From contig NC_079233.1 of assembly GCF_028502605.1 (NCBI RefSeq), positions 2,728,001 to 2,792,000 on the forward strand: a DNA stretch of 64,000 nucleotides, read 5' to 3'. A model generated the notes under the pieces. The model was given only the letters and a program-made list of their open reading frames with translations. It was not told the DNA's origin and made no database searches. The position numbers and the translations under genes were made by a program. This document shows positions 22,568 through 33,441 of the stretch, piece after piece. Position 1 is the stretch's first letter, and every line of letters begins with the position of its first letter. The stretch is from Trichoderma breve (taxonomy: Eukaryota > Ascomycota > Sordariomycetes > Hypocreales > Hypocreaceae).

Positions 22568-24775
22568 CTATACAGCAGCTCCATTGGTAATCGTATTGGT
22601 GATCGTATTGCCGATCGTATTGCCGTCCATTGATTCCAATTCAATACTATCCTGCTCCGGCCCGGCAGCAGTATTGTCAACCACAGCCGGGTGATTCTCA
22701 AACCGTGATACCAAGAAATCAAACTTGACCCCCCTCGGCTGTTTCTCCCATGCGAAGCGGCCTGAATTGAAGAGATCGTCCATTTCCTCCAGCGGGCCTC
22801 CTTCGGTCTCGCGAGCTTCAGCCGCCACGTGCGAAAAAGCAAAGAAGTTGACTAGACACCTCATCAGCCATATGTTATACACATACACATCATCCAGAGA
22901 TCGCATCACCTACAGAGGGCGAATAGGTAGTATATCTTGGCACTGTCAAAATCTCCATGTCAGCAAGTCTTCTTGGTGTCATTGCTGCCCAGTAAGGGGG
23001 AAAAGGAGAACAGAATGAAGCTGCGTACTCGAACCTCATGACTGCCGACCCGAATCACAAAGTGTTAGCTGACTTTACTCTTCAAAGAAAAACGATCTAA
23101 TATCTTTCTTCACTTACGCATGCGAGGTACCGCAAGGCTCATGATCAAATTGCCGACCCAATAGGACACCGTACACAGCGCAACCCCTCTGCTGCGAAGG
23201 TAAGGCGGGAGTATCTCTGTTGAATAGGTCCAAGACGTTGGGCCCCATGTAGCCGCATATGTGACTATAAACAGAGAAGCAAGAACCATCACGGCATTGG
23301 AAGCCCCGGGGTTTTGGATGACATAGGGGATGTCGTCAAAGTAAGTGCCCTCGAGGTCCCCCAAGTTGAGCTTGGTAAATGCGACCTGGACCACTCCTGG
23401 AGCGAGGTTAGCTGGTATGGCTGTGATGGGCTTGAGTAATATTCACCCATTGTCATAAGACATGATATTATCACTATGGAGCCGGCCATCAGTGTCGGTC
23501 GCCGACCCACACCATCCGGTAGTGTCGAGCCCGACATCGCGGTGCTGAGGATGTTGAATAGATATATAAAGAACACAGCCAAATGGAACCAAGCGACTCC
23601 CGCTGAACCTATGGTCCAGGTAGTGTGGTCTAATTGAGAGGGCCATGTCAGCATGCGTGTACCATGAGATGATGAGCCTTTGGACTTTGGGGCAACAAAC
23701 ACAAGAAAACATGTATGCCACACAGCTGGTTCCACAACTGCGTAAACATGCCCAGTATGAGCTTATACCTTTCCGAAGGATGGAACAACATTCGCAGCTG
23801 AGGCTGTCCATCCGCGCGTCGAGCTTGGATCTCTTGTCGCATTTGTTCATAGTGTGCCAGAACTTTGGAATCAGTCGTCCTTCGATTTTCCAGCGCAGCC
23901 ATCAGTTCGTGGGCCTCGCGCCAATGGCCCTTGTAGGCAAGGTGATACGGGCTGTTAGGCAAGAACATTGTAAACAGCAGGAATGCAAGGCCAGGGATGG
24001 CTTGAAGGAGATATGAGATTCGAAGAGCGTAAACCACAGGGCGCGGGTCGTTGAGCGGATCGCTTCCGGAAAACTTGTCCCCAAGGAGCCGGGTTGCCAT
24101 GAACTGGATGCCATTTATCAACAGGATACCGAGGCTAATGAACAAGTATAGGAGGCTTTTGTCATGTCAGCACATCTTCGGTGATGGCAGCACGGATTCT
24201 ACATACCTCATGTATGATCCCCGACTTTCCTTTGGGGCTATTTCAACCTATTTGACTCTCAGTCATCGACAACCAACTCTTGTCAACACAGGAAGCTCTC
24301 ATTACCATATATGCAGGCACAATCGCACTGAGCATTCTACCCCCGACGCCGGCTATGCCTCTTCCGATACTCAGAAGCGTAAGCCTTCCTGAGTTGGCCA
24401 TGAGACCGCTTCCAATCGCCCACACCAGAGTGGCCCAACCCAACGTCTTCGGTGCCCCGAACTGATCAACGATGAGCCAAGTTACGAGAGCCCCCATTAT
24501 TGAGCCAAAGGGTATCATGGAGGCTAACATTTCTCGCTGAAACGGCACCGTTGGGTCGGATGAGAACTTCATGACATCGAGGATGCCCGTCATGGACGCC
24601 AGGTTGAAACCGATGAGAAGACCGCCTAGAAGATTACTCTGTCAGAAAATCTAGACGCTTCTCCGACCTATAGTAGAGTGAATGGAGCTGAATAAAGGCG
24701 GACGGTTGTGCACAGGGCACTCACTAAAAGCGGTCATAAAGAGAATATTGGTAACATTTGTTGATTCCTTCATGA
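22568..24775 (-). CDS. divergent sugar-porter-type MFS transporter, nine exons
   Basis: Nine exons (24727-24775, 24306-24625, 24207-24247, 23701-24155, 23447-23629, 23118-23396, 23029-23041, 22914-22942, 22568-22851) give 550 aa with every junction in phase. Homology blocks are those of fungal hexose/STL1-type porters: SGLLIGFN in TM1, YMVEIAPKESRGSYM, TQLWNQLCG in TM7, PDGVGRRP, and a final LEEMDDLF. Several family signatures are eroded: the first DRxGRR loop reads DQFGAPK, PESPR reads PNSPY, and PETKG reads RETEG. It may therefore carry an unusual substrate or be a sensor-like or decaying paralogue, although no stop interrupts it. The last exons include a 13-nt micro-exon. It would be a 12-TM plasma-membrane protein. 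Confidence 0.78.
22586..22633 (-). repeat. 12-bp tandem repeat in coding sequence
   Basis: Three near-perfect 12-bp units (core GATCGTATT on the plus strand) and one degenerate unit lie in the last exon of the MFS gene. They encode a GNTI/TNTI tetrapeptide repeat in the cytosolic tail. The length keeps the frame. Confidence 0.8.
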
Positions 24776-26223
24776 TGAACACAGCTAATCCTCTACGAAG
24801 GCAAAAAAAAAATAAAACAAGATAAGCAAATGTCGGGAGCATGTGCGTCAGCTAAAAGTGATGATGTAGAAACAAAATAAAAACAAAAAGTCACGGAGAC
24901 GATTGTGCAGGCGATGTAGCTGGTGGAATGAAGTGGAAAAGAAGGATGTTCTGAAGCGAAGCATAACTTGAAAGGTAGTAGCTGTCCAGCATCCCGCGTT
25001 CCAATTGCATACATGTAGGAAGCTAGCACCTGGCATATTGTGAATATTAAACTTGAATACATGTACCTTGACTACCTCGTGTTGTAGGTAGGTAATTTGC
25101 TACTAGTATGTACTTGATGATATCGGACGCGAAAACAGGTAGCGATAGGAGCAGATTTAACAAGAGCAGAAGAAGCTCGTCTAGGAGCAGATACTTGAAG
25201 TCTCTTGGCCAGAATGCAATGAATACACTTTACTAAATTATGCAGAGGACGCCAAATACGGTGATAGAGTTAGACACACGTATTATTAATAAATGAAACG
25301 GACAAGTTGAATTCACTACAGGCGACTGAAGGTATCTGAGGCTACTAACGCGGTAACGACTGCACGATGTGATGTCTGTACATGTAGTTGAGCCATTCGT
25401 AGTGCCCCTCTTTCAGGATCTGATATCGGGCCAGAAGCCACATGAAGGATTAAAAAGGCAACTCTCCGTATCCTATATGCTTCAATACGATAGTTTGTAT
25501 GGAATTATTACATTAAGTCGTATATCGCGGTACCATTTTGTATTTACCTCAGGTGTTACCTAAGGACAGACAAAAAGTGTTGCTACCCTACTGCGAATTT
25601 AGGGAAGTATGTGTTTATGGAAGAGTGGATGTTTCATAGAACAAGTGCAACTAAATCTAGTAGATACAGATGCTCCGCAGATATGTATACGAGGTAGCTT
25701 TAGATAGATGAAGATAGACATATAATGTATAATCAGATACACTGGATAGAGATAGATAGACGTAATACTCTGTAGATAGGCAGAGACGCAATGAGATGCG
25801 TTATTCATTCTTACCTACTAATTCGAGTCCCGTTTATTTGGTCCACTGCTCGATATCGTACGTGACCCCCACCGATTACCGTATGCTTCTCCCCTCTGCT
25901 AGTGGTGAGAAGTGCCACCTTTTCTGTCGTGGGGGAACACAATGACCATCAGTAATACCTGAAGAATGAGGGGCAACGTGATGCAGATTGAGGGGCCAAA
26001 GCTATTATGGGGATGAAATGGAGAGCTTAGATTGAGCTGGACCGCAGTTATCCGATGTCGCAAGCTACAGTATAGCGACGATTTCTTTATTCACTCTATT
26101 GCTTTTCTCACAAGCATCCGGCGAACAGGCTGAAGCATTGAGCCAGCTGTGGACATTGACGATTCATTAAACTTGTGTCTTTTTTTCTGCTTCTCATTCA
26201 ACGGCTTGCTTAATTGAGCAAAG
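24776..26223. other. 1.4 kb divergent promoter region
   Basis: An A/T-rich stretch between the divergent starts of the MFS gene and the D-serine dehydratase gene. It contains TAGATA-rich simple sequence near 25660-25780. No coding frame is supported. Confidence 0.5.
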
Positions 26224-27808
26224 ATGTCGTCGCTCGTCTTCTTTCCCACCTCGCCCAAGGAGGCGCTGGTCAAGGAGTTTGTGGGCAAGTCGATCCGGGA
26301 CGTGCCGACGCCTGCGGCCGTGATGAACGTTGCAGCGGCGAGGCGGAACTGTGAGAGGATGCTGGAGGCGGTACAGAAGCTGGAGCTGGGGTGGAGGGCA
26401 CACGTGAAGACGCACAAGGTGAATTGCCTTTTCACGTATGAATTGAGTGTGTTGATGATGTTGCTAATATTGAGTTTTAAATCATAGACTGTCGAGTTGA
26501 CAAGGCTGCAAGTTGGAGAGGATGTGACAAGGCCCGCGAACTTGATTATCTCGACACTCTCAGAGGCCGAGTTTATACTGCCTTTGTTGGAGGAGTATAA
26601 GAGCAAGGGCCGGCAGGTCAACGTATGTGTTACTCTTCCTTGGCAAATATGATACTAGTTGAAGCTGACATCTCATGATACCTGGATAGTTTGTCTATGG
26701 CCTGCCCATCTCCAAGGGCGCCGTACCGCGGCTGGCGGCAATTGCAAAGGTGCTCGGCGAGGGCAGCATCTCAGTTCTTCTCGATGATCCCGCACAGCTG
26801 GCGGCGGCAGCAGAGCTGGAGAAGCAGTCCGGTGTGAAGCCGCTGGCGCACATCAAGATCGACATGGGCGGAAAGCGAGCCGGTGTCGTGGAGAGCAGCG
26901 AGCGCTTCGTGCAGGTTGCCGAGGCGGCTCTGGCAGCTCACAAGGCCGGAGCTGTGGTGCTATCCGGACTCTACTCACATGCCGGACACTCATATGGAGG
27001 AGATAGCCGTGTAGCTGCAGTCAAGATGCTGCGGGCTGAGGTCGATGCCATGCTGAGCGGCGCTGACAGACTGGCTGCCAAGGCCAAGGAGACTGGCGTC
27101 ACTCTGCCCACGCTGGTTGTCTCGGCGGGAGCATCTCCTACAGCTCTGGCAGTACAGAACCTTCTGAGTGGTCAGCCGGATGAGGCTCAAGACCGCGAGA
27201 CTGGCACACCGGAGCTGCAGGCCGCTGTGACGGAGCTGGCGGAGCTGTTCCGGACAGTCAAGAGCAAGGGCCATGCGGTGGAGATCCACGCGGGTGTGTA
27301 CCCGACCCTGGATCTACAGCAACTGGCGGCACACAGCATGGCCTCGTCCAAGTTGTCATGGCGAGATATTGCCCTCACCATTGTAGCTGAAGTTCACGGC
27401 GTGTATCCCGGCCGCGGTACAAACGGCACAGATGAAGCGCTGATTGGGGCGGGCGGACTGGCTTTGGGCCGTGAGTTCTGCAAGGCATACGACGGCATGG
27501 CCATGGTAACGCCGTGGGGACGAAATGTCCCGATGCCCTCCTGCGACGTTGAGGATTATGAGGGCTGGACGGTGGGCAGATTTGCACAGGAGCACGGCAT
27601 CTTGACGTGGGCTGCCGGCAAGCGGAAGACTGAGAAGGGGCTGGGCCCTCAGGGGGATGCGGTGGAGGCGGGACAGTTGCTGAGACTGTGGCCGAACCAT
27701 GCATGTATCACAAGCAGTCACTTTGGATGGTATTTCGTGGTGGATGAAGATAATGCTGGACATGAGGATGAGATTGTGGATGTTTGGATCAAGGCCAGGG
27801 GGTGGTAG
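26224..27808 (+). CDS. D-serine dehydratase-like PLP/zinc enzyme
   Basis: Exons at 26224-26418, 26488-26622 and 26690-27808 give 482 aa, all introns phase 0. The N-terminal half is the alanine-racemase-type barrel that binds pyridoxal phosphate; the motif RAHVKTHK at residues 58-65 carries the Schiff-base lysine (probably K62). HIKIDMGGKRAG and SGLYSHAGHSY are further barrel motifs. The C-terminal D-serine-dehydratase-like domain has the zinc ligands His447 and Cys449 in PNHAC. Eukaryotic Dsd1 enzymes convert D-serine to pyruvate and ammonia through an aminoacrylate; related enzymes act on D-threonine. Key residues are all present. The DapA-type aldolase and RidA genes lie 1.3 and 2.6 kb downstream, and RidA clears the same class of enamine intermediate. 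Confidence 0.9.
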
Positions 27809-29074
27809 ACGATTGTATTATTATAGACTTGAATGAGATATCATGGCATTTGTTTGATTCAGTGGAGCAACGAGACTTGTTTGATTCTGTACAATATGAT
27901 TGTCTCTTGATTTTGTACAGAAACCACATCAGTATTCATCCGTGACACTTTGTTCCACAGAATAGAACAGCACAGGTCAGAGGATCAAAAAGACCCCCAC
28001 CGACGTGAGCAAGGGGCGTCGGTGCCGGCCGGTCCCGGAAGAAGGAATCTCGCAGCAAAGGAACAACAAGCAAGCCCCGGATCTTCCAATAGGATAATTA
28101 TAACGGAATAAGAACAGTAGATTCCTGCCCGATCATCAGGATGCGTCGAGTTCCTGTACGGACGGCTGCAAGGTACCGATAATCACATGTACGGAATGAA
28201 TGCGATTCTTCACCATGTCAACGACCAGGGGATATCAGTGGAGTCTGGACAAATGCTGGACAAATTCCCCCACATTCCCACCCCCCAAAAAGACGGGGAA
28301 ACTCTCCAGCATGGTGGCGCCTAATGCCTGATTCGAGCAAAATAAAATCGCCAGCCAAGTGTTGGTTCTTCAGTAGTTGTGGGAGGAAACAAGGTTGAAA
28401 CTAGTTGCAAAGCGGGATAGACAACCTGAAAGGACTGGGCACTCGGCGGATTGTGAGCCTTGAGAAACGCCTGATGAGCGAAAAGGAAAAATAATATGGA
28501 GAATTTTGTCTTACTCCGTTGTTCCCCATGATCAGCAGTCCCTCTTCTTTTCTGCCTTGCCTTTCTCCCTTATTACTCCGTACACACATATGGGCGAATG
28601 GCAAAAAAAGTATGGGGAGCGTGGGGGTACCGCCGTTTTTCCCTTGCGGTTTTTGGTGTCTCTCGGCCCATGGAGCACGACATTGGCAAATCAATAGTAG
28701 CATTCTGTTTGGACGTGTCGGTAATAATACGTAGTATGGGGAAAAAAGAGGATGAGACACGGGTTGCTGGGCTGCTAATGTAGGTACCGGGCTAATAGTA
28801 ATGCTTTGCGTCCCGTTCCCTTTCTCCCCTCGTCCTCCTCCTTTTCTTCCTTCTTCTTTTCCCTTATTATTACCTGACTCTGGTTGAAGATTGTGTGGAT
28901 TGTTTTCTCTCTTGTTGACTTGTTCTTGTGTGAGGCATACTGTTTAAATCCTCTGAGGTCTCACCTCTCTTCATTTTACCTACCGTCATACGGGTTCTTC
29001 TGTATCCTATAACACATCATATCATCTTCTTGAAATAAGAGTGTGAAGATCATCTTCTAAATCAGACACAAACA
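27809..29074. other. intergenic, with CT-rich leader before the aldolase gene
   Basis: A 1.27 kb stretch with no coding frame supported. From about 28800 to 29060 the plus strand is strongly pyrimidine-rich, ending in A-rich sequence just before the ATG at 29075, the usual layout of a fungal promoter and 5' leader. Confidence 0.55.
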
Positions 29075-30073
29075 ATGTCTCCTTCTGCCTATACTCCCAC
29101 CGAGGCCGCCGCAAATGGCGAGCGCCCAGCACGGGTTCTAGCCCGAGGCATCTACGTGCCCACCGTGGCCTTCTTTGACCCCGAGACAGACGAGCTGGAC
29201 GTCAAGACAGTCTCACGGCACGCCGTCCGGCTGGCAAAGGCAGGCGTCGCAGGCCTTGCGGTCCAGGGCTCCAACGGCGAGGCAGTCCATCTGGCTCACG
29301 AGGAGCGCAACACCATCACCCGGACCACGCGAGCGGCCCTGGACGCCGCCGGCTTCTCGTCCATGCCTCTGATTGTCGGCTGCGGCGCCCAGTCCGTCGT
29401 CGAGGCCGTGAGCCTGTGTAGAGACGCTGCCGCCAACGGCGGTGACTATGCGCTGGTGCTGCCCCCGAGCTATTACGCCGGCCTGTTTGACGCTTCGACG
29501 GTCGAGAGCTTCTTCGTTGCTGTTGCCGACAAGTCGCCCATCCCCATCCTCATCTACAACTATCCCGGCGCCACTCCCGGCATCGACGTCAACTCGGACG
29601 TGCTGATCCGCCTGAGCCGCCACGCCAACATTGTCGGCTGCAAGTTCACCTGCGGCAACACGGGCAAGCTGGGCCGCGTGGCCGCTGCGGTGCGGGCATC
29701 TGGTGAGAACTTCCTCTGCTTCGCCGGCAGCGCCGACTTTACGCTCTCCGCTCATGCCAGTGGCGCGGCTGGTGTTATTGGCGGCCTGGCCAACGTCTCG
29801 CCGCGAGCCAACGTCAAGCTGTTCCGCCTTGCTGAGGCCGGTCCGGAGAAGGCGGCTGAGGCTGCGGCGCTTCAGGCTGTTCTGGCCGCCGGCGACTGGG
29901 TTGCCATCCAGACGGGTGTTGTGGGCGTCAAGGCGGCGATGCAGTCGTACTTTGGATACGGAGGATTCACGCGGAGACCGTTGCCGAGACCGGATGAGAT
30001 CAAGGCCAAGAGCATTGCGGACGGCATGAAGGAGATGATGGACGTGGAGAATGCGCTGCCAGACGTTGCGTAA
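29075..30073 (+). CDS. DapA/NanA-family class I aldolase
   Basis: An intronless 332-aa protein of the dihydrodipicolinate synthase/N-acetylneuraminate lyase family. The substrate loop GSNGE (65-69) replaces the usual GTTGE, catalytic Tyr161 sits in LIYNYPG, and the Schiff-base Lys190 is in GCKFTCGN. Fungi do not make lysine through DapA, so such proteins serve catabolism: examples are L-threo-3-deoxy-hexulosonate aldolase of galacturonate breakdown (Lga1/GaaC) and 4-hydroxy-2-oxoglutarate aldolases. Reaction type is therefore likely cleavage of a 2-keto-3-deoxy acid to pyruvate plus an aldehyde, in the cytosol. The exact substrate is open. Its convergent neighbour is RidA, and an anion-type MFS permease lies downstream. 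Confidence 0.88.
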   Translation: MSPSAYTPTEAAANGERPARVLARGIYVPTVAFFDPETDELDVKTVSRHAVRLAKAGVAGLAVQGSNGEAVHLAHEERNTITRTTRAALDAAGFSSMPLIVGCGAQSVVEAVSLCRDAAANGGDYALVLPPSYYAGLFDASTVESFFVAVADKSPIPILIYNYPGATPGIDVNSDVLIRLSRHANIVGCKFTCGNTGKLGRVAAAVRASGENFLCFAGSADFTLSAHASGAAGVIGGLANVSPRANVKLFRLAEAGPEKAAEAAALQAVLAAGDWVAIQTGVVGVKAAMQSYFGYGGFTRRPLPRPDEIKAKSIADGMKEMMDVENALPDVA

Positions 30074-30426
30074 ACCAACATTGAAGAGACGGAAGAGAGA
30101 TGGAGGGGGTTTGATGACACTTGCATTTGGAAATACATTCATGAGGCGTATATATATAACATGTATTTTTTTTTTTTGGGATAACTCGACAAATTGATTT
30201 GCATTCATTTTTGGACATGAACCGGCTAAATTTGACTTGACGTGACATGTCATGTTCACTTACACGGAGAGAATCATAGTTGGAGCGCGAGATGTGATTT
30301 ACGTGACACAGCACACAAATGAGGAAGCAATAGATGAGGAGAATTAATCCTTTATTTTGGTCTATATATTTTATTTTCCTTTATTCATTCCTTTTGGTAT
30401 TTCCTTTTTGTTTCCTAAAATCCCAT
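30074..30426. other. short convergent 3' region
   Basis: 353 bp between the aldolase stop and the RidA stop. A T11 run near 30167 and A/T-rich DNA fit two facing polyadenylation regions. Confidence 0.5.
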
Positions 30427-31190
30427 TTACAGGACAGCAGTGCACTCAATCTCGACATCCGTGTTCAGCGGCAGGGTCTTGACAGCCACGCATCTGTTGC
30501 AAGCACAACTCGTTAGTCCAATTCTCTCATCCGTTTTGACGCGCTAGCAAGGACAGCTGAAATGCTGGATACACAAGAATGCAATACGTGACATGGGCTG
30601 TTTTGTTCAAAGCTCCTCTCCTCTCACAGACCCCCACCACAATGTTGCATCCGATGGCGGGGCGCCCTTGGAAAGACATGGAGGGGTAACAAGACCAAAA
30701 AGAGGGACGAGAATCAAAGGCCAAAGAGATTGTGAAAGACTGCAAAAGTGAATAGAGGGAAAAGAAAGTAAAATACGTACGTTCGGCAGGGCTTGACGTC
30801 GCCCCAGTAGGTGCTGTAGACCTCGTTCATCTTGGCAAAGTCGCCCATGTCGGCCAGGAAGACGTTGACCTTGACGACCTTCTCCAGGCTGGTGCCGGCA
30901 GCCTCGAGGATGGCAGACAGGTTCTTGATGCATTGGTGCTGTTGGGCAGAAATTCAAACTCGTCAGTTGTCTTTGTCTTTTGCCGGCAATATTCATCATC
31001 TCCCATTCTCAAGTTAGAAAACACGTACGGTGTGAGCCTGGATGTCGCCGGGAATCAGCTCCATGGTGACGGGGTCCATGGGCACGGCGCCAGAGACAAA
31101 GACCATGCCATTGGCCTTGATGGCCTGGCTGTAGATGCCGGGCAGAGGCTTGGGGGCGTTAGAGGTGAGAACGGGCTCCTTTCCAGACAT
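30427..31190 (-). CDS. RidA/YjgF/UK114 family enamine/imine deaminase
   Basis: Exons at 31029-31190, 30781-30938 and 30427-30493 give 128 aa, the standard family length. The fold motifs are [18 protein letters not shown] near the N-terminus, then [19 protein letters not shown], and the active-site Arg106 (PCRT) with VEIE at 120-123. RidA hydrolyses 2-aminoacrylate and related enamines/imines released by PLP-dependent dehydratases, sparing other PLP enzymes from damage. The family signature Arg is present. The start MSGKEPVL was chosen by family length. An in-frame upstream ATG at 31286 would add 32 Ser-rich residues; this could be a targeting variant, as yeast has separate mitochondrial Mmf1 and cytosolic Hmf1, but it lacks arginines. 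Confidence 0.93.
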
Positions 31191-33441
31191 TTTGGGCTGT
31201 GGTGTGAAGGTGTTTGATGAGGAAGAAAAGTGAGAAGAGGAGAGAAGGGAAGATGAAGGCTGGAAAACGATGGGATAAAGATGCACGAGCTTGGAGAGAA
31301 GCTCCCCGCCGGAGAGTGGGAATAGTGGCTCTCGCTGCTGATTGGATGTATACTTGCATTGTCATATGTAATCGAGCTCACGTTTTCTTTGGGGACGATT
31401 CAAGCCTCTTTACTTACTAACAACATCTGCTACTATGGAGTACCTACTTGTGAGCTTGTCGATAGTAGCACCACAAGAGTGTGAGAGAGAGGGTCCCAAG
31501 CTGACTGACTCTTCCTTGCTACCCCAAATCGCCATTCTTTCTCCTCACCCATTGGGGGCCTCATCGCCTCAGGCTGATGACCCCCTCCCAAACCCCCAAA
31601 CACATCGATGCGCCACGCCCTTTGATTGGACCGTGACTATCACAGCTTCGGACGCAGGGATGCCATGGCTGGACCGGCCTTTGGACCACGGCTGGCTAAG
31701 CGCCAAGCAGGCCTGACCCCCGTGTAGGCAATAACCCCCGTTCGTATCTCTTCTCGATATCGGCCATAATCCAAACCCCCATGCGCGTTCCCCCACTGAA
31801 TGGCGGTCAGCTTCTGTATTTGGCCGAGAATGAGCGTTTGTGGCGTCGAGATAGATTGACGAGCATGAGAGACTTTGTCCAGGGTCCCACAGATTGCATA
31901 GAATCGCCCATCATGAGTGATAGTGACTTTGTGTTGGTCTACACGAACAAGAGGTAGTTTGTGTATGGGGGACAAAGTATTGTATGTATCTCGAAGCTCC
32001 ATGGATCCGAGCAGTCCCAACGCAGAGCCCGTCAACGGCCTTGATCTCACCCACCATCAGCTTTCTTTCTATCAACTTTCCCCCCCTGGCCTCCCCCACC
32101 AAGCTTAAAGCAAAATGGATCTACCATGCTAGCGGCATTGGCGGCGATTCGAGAAGGGGGTCTGTTGGAGTTGTTTGTCTCTCGCCTCTTCTCTTTGCTT
32201 GCGCTTGGGCCCCCCTCCCACGACTCATTGCTGGGCCATTTGTGTTAGTCACGCTTTCACATAGAAACACATGCTACTCCATACTCCGTATATTGAAGGG
32301 AGGAGAGTGAAAAAACAAAGTGTGGGGTAAGCCTGGGTCTCCTGCTCTTCTCCAGGTTTTCTCTCGTCTTCCCCACGGAGAGGATTCTGGAGAAAAAGGG
32401 AATAGGCTGTTGTGGCTTGATCCGGGGATGGATGGGAAAAAACGCGCCGTCTCTTTTTCCCCTTCCTTGTGTCTCGCTTCGAGAAGGGTCGAGTCATCAT
32501 CACCTAAAGCATAACAAATCAGCGCGTTGTCCTGTTGAGGAAGAAGAAAAAAAACCCTATCTGATACCTAGATAGATAGCCCATCTTTTTTTTCCCGTTG
32601 CGCCTCTTTTTTCTTTGCCCATCAGCATCCTGTTGCCTTGTCTGGCGTGGATCTAGAGAAAGAGGGTTAAGATAAGAGATTTGGGGGGTTGGTGGATACA
32701 GGGGATTATCTTGCACAAGACGGGAGCTTGGATGTATCTGCCTCCCAATCTTTCCACATCTCCGGGACTCTGTCTTGATGGGTGGCCCGGCCGTTGATTA
32801 CGGAGTTTGCTAGTAAGTTAGTTGTTCGCGTCCGAAAACTGCTTGGGGGGTGCGGCGGGAGGGGGTCAAACGACCTGGACTTGTTCCTTGTTGGAGCCAA
32901 ACCAAAAAGCCAGAAGCAACAGCATCATCAGCTGGAATGGACCAGGCCCTTTTCCTCTTGCTAAACTCCACCCCCTGGATGCTCATGGCTGTCTATCTCT
33001 TCTCAACTGACCAACTTTCTCGTCGTTCTGCTATCTAGAGTTACATTTACTATCATAAAAAGCGGCCGGCATCCTCCCCCCCTGCTGCCGCGTTTCCGTT
33101 TCCCATCTGTCAGGTTCTATGCATGGTTGAGTTTGCCTGTCAGCCATCAGCTGTGCATCATCAATACGACCCTCTACTAGCCTGGGTGACAAGAGAGCTC
33201 TTGAGCGCTTCCAGCAGGTCGGTGTGCATTGAGCTAAGACTTTTGTTATAAAAGCTCCGGCCGCATCCCAACCTCGCAGACACGCTCGCGGCCTTGCCCT
33301 TTTATTTTGTCTTTCCTCTCCTCCTCCTCCTCCCATCAATCACAAATCAGAGGGGCTTGCCATCTTGAATTAATATCTCTATTAATTCTTTATTTGGTTT
33401 TCATTTCACATTTGTATCAATTGTGAAACGTTGCCGTCATC
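31191..33441. other. 2.25 kb divergent intergenic region
   Basis: It separates the divergent RidA and MFS permease genes. No coding frame is supported. The last 150 bp before 33442 are T/C-rich with A/T-rich DNA near the start codon, fitting a promoter and leader. Confidence 0.5.

Noticed and set aside
23648..23735. Reading the MFS exon 4 straight through to the stop in this stretch
   Set aside because: It breaks the TM7 homology; splicing at GTTTGT with the TGCTGAC branch site and TTAG acceptor restores the porter alignment and spacing.
29213..30259. 348-codon minus-strand frame
   Set aside because: Antisense shadow of the DapA-family aldolase; composition reflects its strong codon bias.
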